Assembly: GCF_016907085.1 (NCBI RefSeq)
Contig: NZ_JAFBBJ010000001.1
Location: forward strand, 186,001 to 250,000
From: Clavibacter michiganensis
GTDB taxonomy: Bacteria > Actinomycetota > Actinomycetes > Actinomycetales > Microbacteriaceae
DNA: 64,000 bases
Direction: 5' to 3'
Position numbers and translations under genes: made by a program. A model generated the notes under the pieces. It was not told where the DNA came from, made no database searches, and saw only the letters and a list, made by a program, of their open reading frames with translations. Numbering within the stretch: the first letter of the stretch is position 1; each line of letters starts with the position of its first letter. Below are positions 17,030-25,544 of this stretch, in pieces.

Positions 17030-17035
17030 TAGGAT
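17030..17035 (+). promoter_or_regulatory. leaderless -10 box of the PHP gene
   Basis: TAGGAT six bases before the ATG at 17042. On the other strand CATAGT at 16967-16962 serves the divergent EEP gene. Confidence 0.6.
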
Positions 17036-17041
17036 GGCGGG

Positions 17042-17917
17042 ATGCCGGAGGAGCAGCGGGGTCCCATCGACCTGCACACGCACAGCTCCGTGTCGGACGG
17101 CACCGAGACGCCCGCGGAGCTCGTCGCGCAGGCCGCCGCGCAGGGCCTGTCGGCCGTCGCCCTCACCGACCACGACTCGACCGCCGGCTGGGCGGACGCC
17201 TCCGCCGCGGCCCTCGCGCACGGCATCGAGCTCGTCCCGGGCATGGAGATGAGCACGCAGCTCGAGTACGCGAGCGTGCACGTCCTCGCCTACCTCTTCG
17301 ATCCCGAGGACGCGGACCTCGCGGCCATGACCGCGCGCGTCCGCTCGGAGCGCATGACCCGCGCCGAGGCGATGGTCGGCCGCATCGCCCGCGACTACGA
17401 CCTCACGTGGGCGGACGTGCTCGCGCAGACCACGCCGGGCAGCACCATCGGCCGGCCGCACATCGCCGACGCGCTCGTCGCGCGCGGGCACGTGCCCACG
17501 CGCACGGCCGCGTTCGAGAGCATCCTGCACTGGCAGGGCGGCTACTACCGGCCGCACTACGCGCCGGATCCGATCCTCGGCGTCGAGCTGATCACGGCGG
17601 CGGGCGGCCTGGCCGTCCTCGCGCACCCGGGCGCCCGCGGGCCGGAGCGCGTGCTGTCGGACTCGCGCATGACCGCGCTCGTCGCGGCCGGGCTCTTCGG
17701 CCTCGAGGTGCGGCACCGCGACAACCCGCCCGCGTCCCGCGTGCGCCTCACGGAGCTGGCCGAGCGGTTCGGGCTCGAGGTGACGGGATCCAGCGACTAC
17801 CACGGCGCCGGCAAGCCCAACCGGCTCGCGGAGAACACCACGGAGCCCGCGGTGCTCGCCCGGATCATCGAGCGCGCGACGGGCTGGTCGCCCGTCGTGC
17901 CCGTGCCCGCCGGCTGA
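17042..17917 (+). CDS. PHP-domain phosphoesterase
   Basis: A 291-residue protein of the polymerase-and-histidinol-phosphatase superfamily. Metal ligands are visible in IDLHTHSSVSDG, LTDHDST, PGMEMST, HVLAYLF, AHPGA and GSSDYHG. It resembles the YciV/RNase AM group, which includes 3',5'-nucleotide bisphosphate phosphatases and 5'-3' exoribonucleases, but the exact substrate cannot be fixed. TAGGAT six bases before the ATG suggests a leaderless transcript. It is divergent from the EEP gene. Confidence 0.87.
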   Translation: MPEEQRGPIDLHTHSSVSDGTETPAELVAQAAAQGLSAVALTDHDSTAGWADASAAALAHGIELVPGMEMSTQLEYASVHVLAYLFDPEDADLAAMTARVRSERMTRAEAMVGRIARDYDLTWADVLAQTTPGSTIGRPHIADALVARGHVPTRTAAFESILHWQGGYYRPHYAPDPILGVELITAAGGLAVLAHPGARGPERVLSDSRMTALVAAGLFGLEVRHRDNPPASRVRLTELAERFGLEVTGSSDYHGAGKPNRLAENTTEPAVLARIIERATGWSPVVPVPAG

Positions 17918-18158
17918 CCGTCGAGCACGGGGCCCCCGGATCTCATACCGCCGCAGGACGCGAGTTCCGGCGATGTGCGCTGCCGCACATGCCCGCGGAT
18001 CTCGTCGGTCGGCGCGACCCCGGGGCAGGACCCGCATCCGTCCCTCCTGTGGATGCTGCGCTCGGCCCTCGCGCAGCGGGAATGTCGTCTGCGTCAGCTC
18101 GCCTGAGCTGAACGTCGCGTTCCGCGACCGATCACCATCTCGATGAGGAGAAGAGATC
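17918..18158 (+). other. 240-bp intergenic region before the secreted pair
   Basis: No gene was found here. Base composition falls from the very GC-rich level of the PHP gene towards the more balanced level of the next two genes. The only clear element is a purine-rich ribosome binding site (AGGAGAAGAG, 18143-18152) before the ATG at 18159. Confidence 0.5.
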
Positions 18159-18731
18159 ATGACCAGTGTTCGATCCCGCGCCGGGCGCATCCTGGCGGCG
18201 TGCGCATCCGTATCCTGCCTCGCGCTCGTCGCGTCCCTGTCCGCCGGCCCCGCTGAAGCGGAGACCATCACCTACACCCCTCACCAGCAGGCTTCGAACA
18301 GCGGAGTGGACGCATCGCTCCTGGACCCCGGCACAATCGGCTTGTGCAACGCGGGCTTCGGCGATGTGAGCGTCGCCTCCTGGGAGACCGGCATCGGGCA
18401 CGTCGACCTGTTCTGCGGGGACGACAGGTCCGGTTATGTCCACATCCGGACGGAGCACCAGTCCCAGTGGCAGACCGTGGTGGACGGGGCTGGCGGTGGA
18501 GCCAACTGGGACGACTTCATGGTCTTCGCCACCGGATCCATAGTCACTTCGCCGGCTCCCGGTTTTCCGAAGGACGAGGGTGATGGGAAGCTCTGCTATT
18601 CCGCACCAATTCTCATCAAGGACGAGGAGGGTAACGTCGTGGACACTTACAAACCGACGGTGATCGTTTCCGCGAACAACAAGAAGATCATCACCTCTTT
18701 CCCGACACATCTGGTGGACAACTGTGGTTGA
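18159..18731 (+). CDS. secreted hypothetical protein
   Basis: A 190-residue protein with a classic Sec signal peptide: a basic start, the hydrophobic core ILAACASVSCLALVASLSA, and AEA before a cleavage site near residue 34. The mature part is acidic, rich in Gly, Asp and Trp, and contains four Cys (LCNAGF, LFCGDD, KLCYS, VDNCG) that could form two disulfides outside the cell. I do not recognise a family. Base composition is clearly less GC-rich than the neighbours. Its stop lies inside the start of the next gene, so the two are coupled; secreted effector or toxin plus partner is one reading. Confidence 0.8.
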   Translation: MTSVRSRAGRILAACASVSCLALVASLSAGPAEAETITYTPHQQASNSGVDASLLDPGTIGLCNAGFGDVSVASWETGIGHVDLFCGDDRSGYVHIRTEHQSQWQTVVDGAGGGANWDDFMVFATGSIVTSPAPGFPKDEGDGKLCYSAPILIKDEEGNVVDTYKPTVIVSANNKKIITSFPTHLVDNCG

Positions 18732-19026
18732 GGCGCATCCGCCGAAGGACCTCATCCTCTCGGTCGATTACGCTCAGAAGTGGCCGCTCGACGACATCAT
18801 GTGGCCCGGCCCCCGTCCGGACTGGGACACCCTGATCTCGCCGGAGCTGCGTGACCGGTTGGTCGCGTGGGCCGCGTTCTTCAACGCGAACATCGACTGG
18901 GAGACCGGGCTCTTCGGGTCGGAGGAGCGGCGCCGCTGGTACGACGTGGAAGGCCTCCAGCTCATGTACGACCTGCAGGAGGCGCTGGAGGGTCGGTTCC
19001 GGGTCAGGCTGCGTCTCCCCAGGTAG
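18724..19026 (+). CDS. small cytoplasmic protein coupled to the secreted gene
   Basis: A 100-residue protein without signal peptide, starting with GTG at 18724, eight bases before the end of the secreted-protein gene. It is rich in Trp and acidic residues (WPLDDIMWPGPRPDWDTL, FFNANIDWETGLFGSEERRRWYD) and appears fully helical after residue 40. I do not recognise the family with certainty. The gene pair (secreted protein, then small cytosolic protein) looks like a toxin-immunity or effector-partner layout, but this is inference. A strong bidirectional terminator follows 18 bases later. Confidence 0.7.
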   Translation: MVEAHPPKDLILSVDYAQKWPLDDIMWPGPRPDWDTLISPELRDRLVAWAAFFNANIDWETGLFGSEERRRWYDVEGLQLMYDLQEALEGRFRVRLRLPR

Positions 19027-19043
19027 CACCGATCCCCTCCGGC

Positions 19044-19081
19044 GAAGAGGGGCCGCATCCTGGTGGATGCGGCCCCTCTTC
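19044..19081. terminator. bidirectional terminator
   Basis: A 17-bp perfect stem (GAAGAGGGGCCGCATCC and its complement) with a four-base loop TGGT lies between the small protein gene and the convergent DEAD-box helicase gene. Confidence 0.8.
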
Positions 19082-19101
19082 AGCGTTTCGTGCGCGCGGC
19101 T

Positions 19102-20637
19102 CTAGGACGTGGCGGTCGGGCGGTCGCCGCCCGAGCGGCGGCGGCGGTTGCGCGAGCGCGGGCGGGTCTGGCCGTCGGCGTGCGGCGCCTCATGGCCGCC
19201 CGCGGTGTTCGGCTGCTCGCTGCCGATGACGGCGGTGGCCTCGGCGGGGGAGGTGGCCGTGGGGGTCGACGTGCTGCGGCTGCGCGAGCGGTCGCGGTCG
19301 CCGCCGCCGGAGGTCGAGGAGGAGCGGCTGCCCGAGCGGTCGCCGCCGCGTCCGCCGCCGTCCCGGCTACCGCCGCGTCCGCCGTCGCGACCGGAGTCGT
19401 TGCCGCGGCTGCCCGGGCGCTCGCGCGGGGTGCCGTCGGGGTTGACCGTGGGGGTCGCGCGGAGGCGGCCCTTGGATCCGGCCGGGATGTCGAGGTCGGT
19501 GTAGAGGTGCGGCGAGGACGAGTACGTCTCGGTGGGCTCCGGCTGGCCGAACTCGAGGGCGCGGTTGATGAGCGCCCACTTGTGCAGGTCGTCCCAGTCG
19601 ACGAACGTGACCGCGATGCCGGTCTTGCCCGCGCGGCCCGTGCGGCCGACGCGGTGCAGGTACGCCTTGTCGTCCTCGGGGATGGTGTGGTTGATGACGT
19701 GGGTGACGTCGAGCACGTCGATGCCTCGCGCCGCGACGTCGGTGGCGATGAGGATGTCCTTCTTGCCCGCCTTGAACGCGGCCATGGCGCGCTCGCGCTG
19801 CTCCTGGTTGAGGTCGCCGTGCACCGCGGCGGCGTTGAACCCGCGGTCGTTGAGCTCCTCGACGAGGCGGGCGGCGGCGCGCTTGGTGCGCGTGAAGATC
19901 ACGGTCTTGCCGCGGCCCTCGGCCTGGAGGATGCGGCCGATGACCTCGTCCTTGTCCATGTTGTGCGCGCGGTAGACGAGGTGGCGGATGTTCGCCTGCA
20001 TGAGGCCCTCGTCGGGGTCCGTCGCGCGGATGTGGATCGGCTTCGTCATGAAGCGGCGGGCGAGCGCGACGATCGGTCCCGGCATGGTGGCGGAGAACAG
20101 CATCGTGTGGCGCACGGCCGGGGTCTGCGCGAAGAGCTTCTCGATGTCGGAGAGGAAGCCGAGGTCGAGCATCTTGTCGGCCTCGTCGAGCACCATCTCG
20201 CGCACGCCCTGGAGCGAGAGCAGGCGCTGGCCCACGAGGTCGAGGAGACGGCCCGGGGTGCCGACGACGATCTGCGCGCCGGCCTTGAGCTGCTCGATCT
20301 GGCCCTCGTACGCCTTGCCGCCGTAGATGGAGACGACGGTGGTGGCGCGGTTGGCGGTCGCGATCTGGAGGTCCTCGGTGACCTGGACGGCGAGCTCGCG
20401 CGTCGGCACGACCACGAGCGCCTGCACGCCGGGCTCGGGGGTGAGGCCGAGCCGCTGGATGAGCGGGAGGCCGAAGCCGAAGGTCTTGCCGGTGCCCGTC
20501 TTGGCCTGGCCGATGATGTCCTGGCCGGAGAGCGCCAGGGGGATGGTCTGCTCCTGGATGGGGAAGGGTTCGAGGATGCCGTGGTCGGCGAGCGCCTGCA
20601 CCATGTCCTCGTCGATGTTCAGTTCGGTGAAAGTCAC
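19102..20637 (-). CDS. DEAD-box ATP-dependent RNA helicase
   Basis: A 511-residue RNA helicase with all conserved motifs: a Q motif ending FPIQEQTIP, GQAKTGTGKT (I), PTRELAVQV (Ia), VLDEADKML (II), LFSATMPG (III), IATDVAARGIDV (V) and HRVGRTGRAG (VI). The last about 100 residues are a Gly/Arg/Ser-rich low-complexity tail typical of RNA-binding cold-shock/ribosome-assembly helicases such as DeaD/RhlE. The gene is GTG-started and monocistronic. Confidence 0.93.
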   Translation of the reverse strand: MTFTELNIDEDMVQALADHGILEPFPIQEQTIPLALSGQDIIGQAKTGTGKTFGFGLPLIQRLGLTPEPGVQALVVVPTRELAVQVTEDLQIATANRATTVVSIYGGKAYEGQIEQLKAGAQIVVGTPGRLLDLVGQRLLSLQGVREMVLDEADKMLDLGFLSDIEKLFAQTPAVRHTMLFSATMPGPIVALARRFMTKPIHIRATDPDEGLMQANIRHLVYRAHNMDKDEVIGRILQAEGRGKTVIFTRTKRAAARLVEELNDRGFNAAAVHGDLNQEQRERAMAAFKAGKKDILIATDVAARGIDVLDVTHVINHTIPEDDKAYLHRVGRTGRAGKTGIAVTFVDWDDLHKWALINRALEFGQPEPTETYSSSPHLYTDLDIPAGSKGRLRATPTVNPDGTPRERPGSRGNDSGRDGGRGGSRDGGGRGGDRSGSRSSSTSGGGDRDRSRSRSTSTPTATSPAEATAVIGSEQPNTAGGHEAPHADGQTRPRSRNRRRRSGGDRPTATS

Positions 20638-20777
20638 GTTGTGCCCTGTCTAGCGGTGCGGTCCACGCCCGGACTGCTTCTCTGCGGGCGCGATGGGGCC
20701 CTTCCGTTGAGGGACCACGGGCGAGTTTAGCGGGCCGGGGCCCGGAGACCCCCTCCGCCGCCCTTTACACTGGCCAC

Positions 20778-21506
20778 GTGCTCAAGATGTTCGGACGCCG
20801 GTCGACGACGATCGAGGCGCCCCGGGTCCGGTCCCGCGGCGAGTCGAAGCGTCGATCGCCGGCGACGACCGTGAGCGTGGACGACTTCTCGCCCGACACC
20901 CTCCGCTTCCTCGGCGCCGTGGCCTACCTGCAGCTGACGGTCTTCGAGACCCTGTCGCGCGCGGTCGCCGAGGCGCCCGACCTCGCCGGCAAGGAGGCCG
21001 TCTCGACGGCCGCCGGCATCGCGCTCGGCAAGCACCAGGCGCTCGCCGCCGAGATCAAGCGGCAGGGCGGCGACCCCAGCGTCGTGATGGAGCCGCACCG
21101 GGCCGCGTTCGACCGGTTCACCGCCACCGTCGCGGGCGCCGACTGGTACGAGTGCCTGCTCTCCGCGTACATCACGACGGGGCTGCTCGACGACTTCTTC
21201 GTGCGCCTCGCCTCGGGGCTCCCGTCGGACCAGCGCCAGCGCGTCGTCGTGCTGCTGTCGTCGGGCGTGGGGCAGCAGGGGATCGTCGACGCGGTGCGCG
21301 CCGGGATCCGCCGCGACCCGCGACTCGCGTCGCGCCTGGCCATGTGGGGCCGTCGGCTCGTCGGCGACACGCTGCTGGTCGCGGGGACCGCGATGCGCGC
21401 GTCCCTCGCCGACCCGGACGACGCGCGCGTGCACCTGGAGCCCGTGTTCGCGGGGATCATCACGGCGCACACCCGTCGGATGGACGCGCTCGGCCTCACG
21501 GCCTGA
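20778..21506 (+). CDS. ferritin-like fold protein (MiaE-like)
   Basis: A 242-residue all-helical protein of the ferritin-like group annotated in Actinobacteria as MiaE-like (tRNA hydroxylase-like). The first 35 residues are a basic extension. The helical core contains the carboxylate-bearing segments LQLTVFETLSRAV, LGKHQALAAEI and WYECLLSAYITTGLLDDFF expected of a di-iron or degenerate di-iron site. Whether it acts on tRNA is not shown by sequence. TACACT (20766-20771) six bases before GTG 20778 supports a leaderless start. Beside DEAD-box and DUF3107 genes, a neighbourhood I recall as common in Actinobacteria. Confidence 0.82.
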   Translation: MLKMFGRRSTTIEAPRVRSRGESKRRSPATTVSVDDFSPDTLRFLGAVAYLQLTVFETLSRAVAEAPDLAGKEAVSTAAGIALGKHQALAAEIKRQGGDPSVVMEPHRAAFDRFTATVAGADWYECLLSAYITTGLLDDFFVRLASGLPSDQRQRVVVLLSSGVGQQGIVDAVRAGIRRDPRLASRLAMWGRRLVGDTLLVAGTAMRASLADPDDARVHLEPVFAGIITAHTRRMDALGLTA

Positions 21507-21538
21507 CGCGCGTCGCCGGCCCGCACCCGGCACGCGAC

Positions 21539-21568
21539 GACGCCCGGCCCCCTGGGGGACCGGGCGTC
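21539..21568. terminator. hairpin between the ferritin-like gene and its convergent neighbour
   Basis: GACGCCCGG and CCGGGCGTC form the stem, with an inner CCCC/GGGG pairing, between two convergent genes. Confidence 0.7.
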
Positions 21569-21585
21569 ATGTCGTGCGGGTGCGG

Positions 21586-21873
21586 TCAGCCGCCGATGGC
21601 GGCCAGGTCGCGGGCGTCCGCCGAGGAACGCCGACGACCGAGGAGCAGGTCGGTGCCCGCCGCGACGAGCGCCGAGATCGCGAGCGTCGCGATCCAGATG
21701 ACGCCCTGGTCCCAGCGCAGGCCCGCCCAGGTGAGGGCGACCCACGCGACCATGGCCGCGGTCGTACCCACGGCGGGGATCAGGAGCGCGCCGTGAGTGG
21801 CGCGGTGGGGGAGCGCGTAGCGCGCGACGAGGCCGATCATGGCGCCGAAGAGCGCGACGAACAGGAGCTCCAC
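21586..21873 (-). CDS. small integral membrane protein
   Basis: A 95-residue protein with three hydrophobic helices (LLFVALFGAMIGLVARYAL, LLIPAVGTTAAMVAWVALTW, GVIWIATLAISALVAAG) and a basic tail. No known family was recognised. A GTG at 21873 is chosen because it follows the DUF3107 stop by ten bases and starts directly before the first membrane helix; a longer reading to 22005 would run through the DUF3107 gene in another frame. It is co-transcribed with DUF3107. Confidence 0.7.
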   Translation of the reverse strand: MELLFVALFGAMIGLVARYALPHRATHGALLIPAVGTTAAMVAWVALTWAGLRWDQGVIWIATLAISALVAAGTDLLLGRRRSSADARDLAAIGG

Positions 21874-21883
21874 GGGCGCCGGG

Positions 21884-22108
21884 CTAGCGGACGAAGCCGA
21901 TGCGCGGGGCGTCGGCGCTGCCGAGCTCCACGTAGGCGAGGTGGGCGGTGACGGCGAGGTGGGTGGCGCCCTTCTCGTCGGTGAACGAGATGAAGGGCGC
22001 GCCATCGCGGACGGCCGCGGCGACGGTCTCCTGGACCTCCTCGGGCGACTGCTTGGTGCTGAAGGAGAGCTCGCGGGCGGTGTTGACGAGGCCGATACGG
22101 ATTTCCAC
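21884..22108 (-). CDS. DUF3107 family protein
   Basis: A 74-residue protein starting MEIRIGLVNTARELSFST and ending ELGSADAPRIGFVR, matching the actinobacterial DUF3107 family, which is small, highly conserved and of unknown function. It uses a GTG start and is followed at ten bases by the three-helix membrane protein gene. It is divergent from adnA. Confidence 0.9.
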   Translation of the reverse strand: MEIRIGLVNTARELSFSTKQSPEEVQETVAAAVRDGAPFISFTDEKGATHLAVTAHLAYVELGSADAPRIGFVR

Positions 22109-22192
22109 GGGAGGTGCCTTTCGATGCGTCGGATGCGACGGTGCCCCCTCAGGCTAGGGCACCCGCATGCGCGGCCCGGCGGCGTTCACTGA

Positions 22193-22224
22193 GGGCGGAC
22201 GGGCGGGCGGACGGGCGGGCGGAC
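22193..22224. repeat. short tandem repeat between DUF3107 and adnA
   Basis: Two and two-thirds copies of the 12-mer GGGCGGGCGGAC lie in the intergenic region, about 57 bases before the adnA start and upstream of its -10. Confidence 0.7.
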
Positions 22225-22268
22225 GACGCGTCCCGATCCCCGGATCCGCTGCCGTCGGGGGCCGCCGG

Positions 22269-22274
22269 TAGCGT
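22269..22274 (+). promoter_or_regulatory. leaderless -10 box of adnA
   Basis: TAGCGT six bases before the GTG start at 22281. Confidence 0.6.
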
Positions 22275-22280
22275 GGGCGC

Positions 22281-25200
22281 GTGACCATCAGGGGATTCCG
22301 CCAGCCGCCCGCATCCGACGCCGCGGCCCCCGCGGTGGAGCTGGATCCCTCGCAGCGGGCCGTCGTCGAGCTGCCGGTGGGCGTGAGCGCCGCCGTCATC
22401 GGCGCGCCGGGCTCGGGTCGCACCACCACGCTGCGCGAGCTCGTGGCCGAGCGGATCCTCACGCAGGGGCTCGACCCCGCCGAGGTGCTCGTGCTGGCGC
22501 CCTCGCGCGCCGCCGCCACGCGCCTCCGCGACGAGCTGGCCCTCCGGGTCGGCGTGCCGACGCTCGGGCCGCTCGCGCGCACGTCCACGTCCGTCGCGTT
22601 CGAGGTCCTCGCCCGCCGCGCCGCCGAGACCGGCACGGAGCCGCCGCGGCTGCTCACCGGCGCCGAGCAGGACCAGATCATCGCCGACCTCCTCGCGGGG
22701 CACGAGGAGCTGGGCACCGGGCCCGCCTGGCCGGATCCCCTGGGCGTCGAGGTGCGGCGGCTGCGCGCCTTCCGGACGGAGCTGCGCGAGCTGCTCATGC
22801 GCGCCACCGAGGAGGGCGTGCGGCCGGACGCCCTCGCCGAGGCCGGCCGCGCGCACCAGGTGCCGGAATGGATCGCCGCGGCCGAGTTCGCCCGCGAGTA
22901 CGAGGACGTCGTCGACTCGTTCCGCGGCGACCACCTGGACAGCGCGGAGCTGCTCGCCGAGGCCGTGCTGCTCGTGTCGCGGGGGGAGGCGCTGACGGGG
23001 ATCCGGTTGGTCGTCGCCGACGACCTGCACGAGGCCACCGTCGCGACCCTGTCCCTCCTCCGGGCGCTCGCCGCGCGCGGCGCGGACGTGATCGCGTTCG
23101 GCGACCCGGACGTCGCGGCCGCCACCTTCCGCGGGGCCGAGGCGTCGGCGCTCGGCCGCCTCTCCACCGTGCTCGGTCTGCCCGGCCTCCGCACGCTCGT
23201 GCTCGACCGGGTGCACCGGCAGCCGCCCGCGCTCCGGGCGCTCACCTCGGCCGTCACGGCGCGCATCGGCGCGGCGGGCGCGGGGCGGCAGCGGCAGGCG
23301 GGATCCGCGCCGGGGCTCGTCGACGACGCCGACCCCATCCAGGTCATCGAGGCGCCCACGCGCGCCCTGGAGCTCGCCCGCCTCGCGCGCCGGCTCCGCG
23401 AGGAGCACCTGCTGGGCGGCGTGCCGTGGGCGCGCATGGTCGTGCTCGTGCGATCAGGATCCCTCGTGCCGCAGGTCGCCCGCAGCCTCGCGACCGCCGA
23501 GGTGCCCACGCGCACGGCCGTCGCCGGGCGCGCGCTGCGCGACGACCTCGCCGCGCTCGCCCTCATCCGCGCGGTCGACGTGGTGCTCAGCCGCGTGCCG
23601 CTCACCCCGGAGATCGCGGCCGAGCTCGCCACGGGTCCGCTCGGGGGGCTCGACGGCGTCGCGCTCCGGCGGCTCCGGCTCGCGATGCGCCAGGAGGAGC
23701 TCGCGGGAGACGGCCACCGCTCCAGCGACGAGCTGCTCGTCGAGGCGCTCGCCGCGCCCGGCCGGCTCGAGACGCTCGACCTCGCGCCCGCGCGCCGCCT
23801 CGCCCGGCTCGCCCGCACGCTGCAGGGGGCCCGCGAGCTGGCCGCGTCCGACGGCACCATCGAGGAGCTGCTCTGGCACCTGTGGGAGGGCTCGAGGCTC
23901 GCGACGCCGTGGTTCGAGCAGGCATTGCAGACGGGGATCGTCGCCGACCAGGCCAACCGCGACCTCGACGGCGTGGTCGCGCTCTTCACGGCCGCGCGCC
24001 GCTTCGTCGAGCGGAACCCGGGCCGTCCCGCGTCGGACTTCGTGGAGGAGCTGCTCGGCGCCGAGGTGCCCGAGGACACGCTCTCGCCGCAGCCGCTCGC
24101 CGACACCGTCCTCGTCGCGACGCCGTCCGCGGTTGTGGGCGCGGGATACCAGGTGGTCGCGGTCACCGCTCTGCAGGAGGGCGTGTGGCCGAACCTGCGG
24201 CTGCGCGGATCCCTGCTGCATCCGCAGCGCCTCTCCGCCGTCGCGCGCGGCCTCGACCGGGCCGACGTCGACGAGCGCGCCGAGGTCCTCGGCGACGAGC
24301 TGCGGATGCTCGCGCTCGCCGTCTCCCGGGCGTCGCGCGTCGTCGTGCTGAGCGCCACCGCCAACGACGAGGAGGCGCCGTCGCCGTTCCTGCGCCTCGT
24401 GCCGCCCGCGCCCGGCCTCGCGGAGGCGGAGGCCGGTGCCGAGGCGGGTCGGGTGGCGGCGGACGCACCTGCCGCGCTGCGGATCCGGCCCGATCACCCG
24501 CTCTCGCTCCGCGGCCTCGTCGGCGCGCTCCGACGCGAGCTCGCGGTCGTGCACCGCGACGCCGTGCTGCTCGACGACGGCCGCGTCGTCTCGGGCGACC
24601 GCACGGCGCGCCGACCCGCCGACGCCACCCGGGAGCGCGGCCTGGCCGCTGCCTCCGCCCTCGCGCGCCTGGCGGCGGAGGGCGTCACGGGCGCGGATCC
24701 GGACGAGTGGTACGGCCTCCGCGAGCCCTCCACCACGGAGCCCGTCGTCGACCTGACTGACCCCGCGGCCCGCGTGCCCGTGTCGCCGTCGCGCCTGGAG
24801 GCCTTCGAGCGCTCGCCGCTCAACTGGTTCATCGACCAGGCGTCCGGCGGATCCACGAGCACGGCCATGGGCATCGGCACCATCGTCCACGCGGTCATGG
24901 AGGAGGCGAGCCTCGATCCGGACGCCGACCTCCGACCGGCCGCCCTCGAGGTCCGCCTCGACGAGCGGTGGGGCGAGCTGCCCTTCGTGTCCCCCTGGGT
25001 GGGCGAGCGCGAGCGGCGGCAGGCCGGCGAGCTCATCGCCGGCGTCAGCGGGTACCTCCGCGACTTCGCCGCGGACGGCGGGCGCATGCTCGCGGCCGAG
25101 GGCGGCTTCGAGCTCGAGGTGGGCGTCGCGCGCCTCCGCGGGAAGATCGATCGCATCGAGCTGACGAGGGAGGGCCGGGTGGTCATCGTCGACCTCAAGA

Positions 25201-25544
25201 CCGGGCGGCACTACCCGACGCGCGCCGAGATCCCGGCGCACGCGCAGCTCGGCTCCTATCAGCTGGCGTACGTCGAGGGCTCGCTCGAGCAGGTGCCCGC
25301 CGGCACGCCGTCCGGCGGCGCGAAGCTGCTGTACGTCTCCGGCGGCACGCGCGGACTGCCCTACCGCGAGCTGCCGCAGGAGCCGCTCACGCGCGAGGAG
25401 CTCGACGGGTTCCGGGCGCGCATCGCCGAGGCGGCCGAGGGCATGGCGGGCGCGACCTTCGACGGCACGCCGGACCTGGGGGAGCGGGATCCGGGATCCG
25501 CGCGGCGCTACCGCATCCACCTCGTGCGGGCGGTGTCGGCGTGA
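22281..25544 (+). CDS. adnA: AdnA-type helicase-nuclease subunit
   Basis: Subunit of the actinobacterial AdnAB DNA end-resection motor-nuclease, the counterpart of RecBCD/AddAB. The 1087-residue protein starts with a UvrD-like core with a deviant Walker A GAPGSGRTTT; the Walker B region reads VVADDLHEA instead of DExxD, consistent with AdnA being the weaker motor. It ends in a RecB-family nuclease domain (about residues 830-1085): GTIVH, RGKIDRIE, VIVDLKTG and QLGSYQLAY give the His, Asp, Asp-Lys and Gln-Tyr active-site residues. The stop overlaps the adnB start (GTGA at 25541). Order adnA-adnB and the following genes match the mycobacterial locus. Confidence 0.88.
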   Translation: MTIRGFRQPPASDAAAPAVELDPSQRAVVELPVGVSAAVIGAPGSGRTTTLRELVAERILTQGLDPAEVLVLAPSRAAATRLRDELALRVGVPTLGPLARTSTSVAFEVLARRAAETGTEPPRLLTGAEQDQIIADLLAGHEELGTGPAWPDPLGVEVRRLRAFRTELRELLMRATEEGVRPDALAEAGRAHQVPEWIAAAEFAREYEDVVDSFRGDHLDSAELLAEAVLLVSRGEALTGIRLVVADDLHEATVATLSLLRALAARGADVIAFGDPDVAAATFRGAEASALGRLSTVLGLPGLRTLVLDRVHRQPPALRALTSAVTARIGAAGAGRQRQAGSAPGLVDDADPIQVIEAPTRALELARLARRLREEHLLGGVPWARMVVLVRSGSLVPQVARSLATAEVPTRTAVAGRALRDDLAALALIRAVDVVLSRVPLTPEIAAELATGPLGGLDGVALRRLRLAMRQEELAGDGHRSSDELLVEALAAPGRLETLDLAPARRLARLARTLQGARELAASDGTIEELLWHLWEGSRLATPWFEQALQTGIVADQANRDLDGVVALFTAARRFVERNPGRPASDFVEELLGAEVPEDTLSPQPLADTVLVATPSAVVGAGYQVVAVTALQEGVWPNLRLRGSLLHPQRLSAVARGLDRADVDERAEVLGDELRMLALAVSRASRVVVLSATANDEEAPSPFLRLVPPAPGLAEAEAGAEAGRVAADAPAALRIRPDHPLSLRGLVGALRRELAVVHRDAVLLDDGRVVSGDRTARRPADATRERGLAAASALARLAAEGVTGADPDEWYGLREPSTTEPVVDLTDPAARVPVSPSRLEAFERSPLNWFIDQASGGSTSTAMGIGTIVHAVMEEASLDPDADLRPAALEVRLDERWGELPFVSPWVGERERRQAGELIAGVSGYLRDFAADGGRMLAAEGGFELEVGVARLRGKIDRIELTREGRVVIVDLKTGRHYPTRAEIPAHAQLGSYQLAYVEGSLEQVPAGTPSGGAKLLYVSGGTRGLPYRELPQEPLTREELDGFRARIAEAAEGMAGATFDGTPDLGERDPGSARRYRIHLVRAVSA

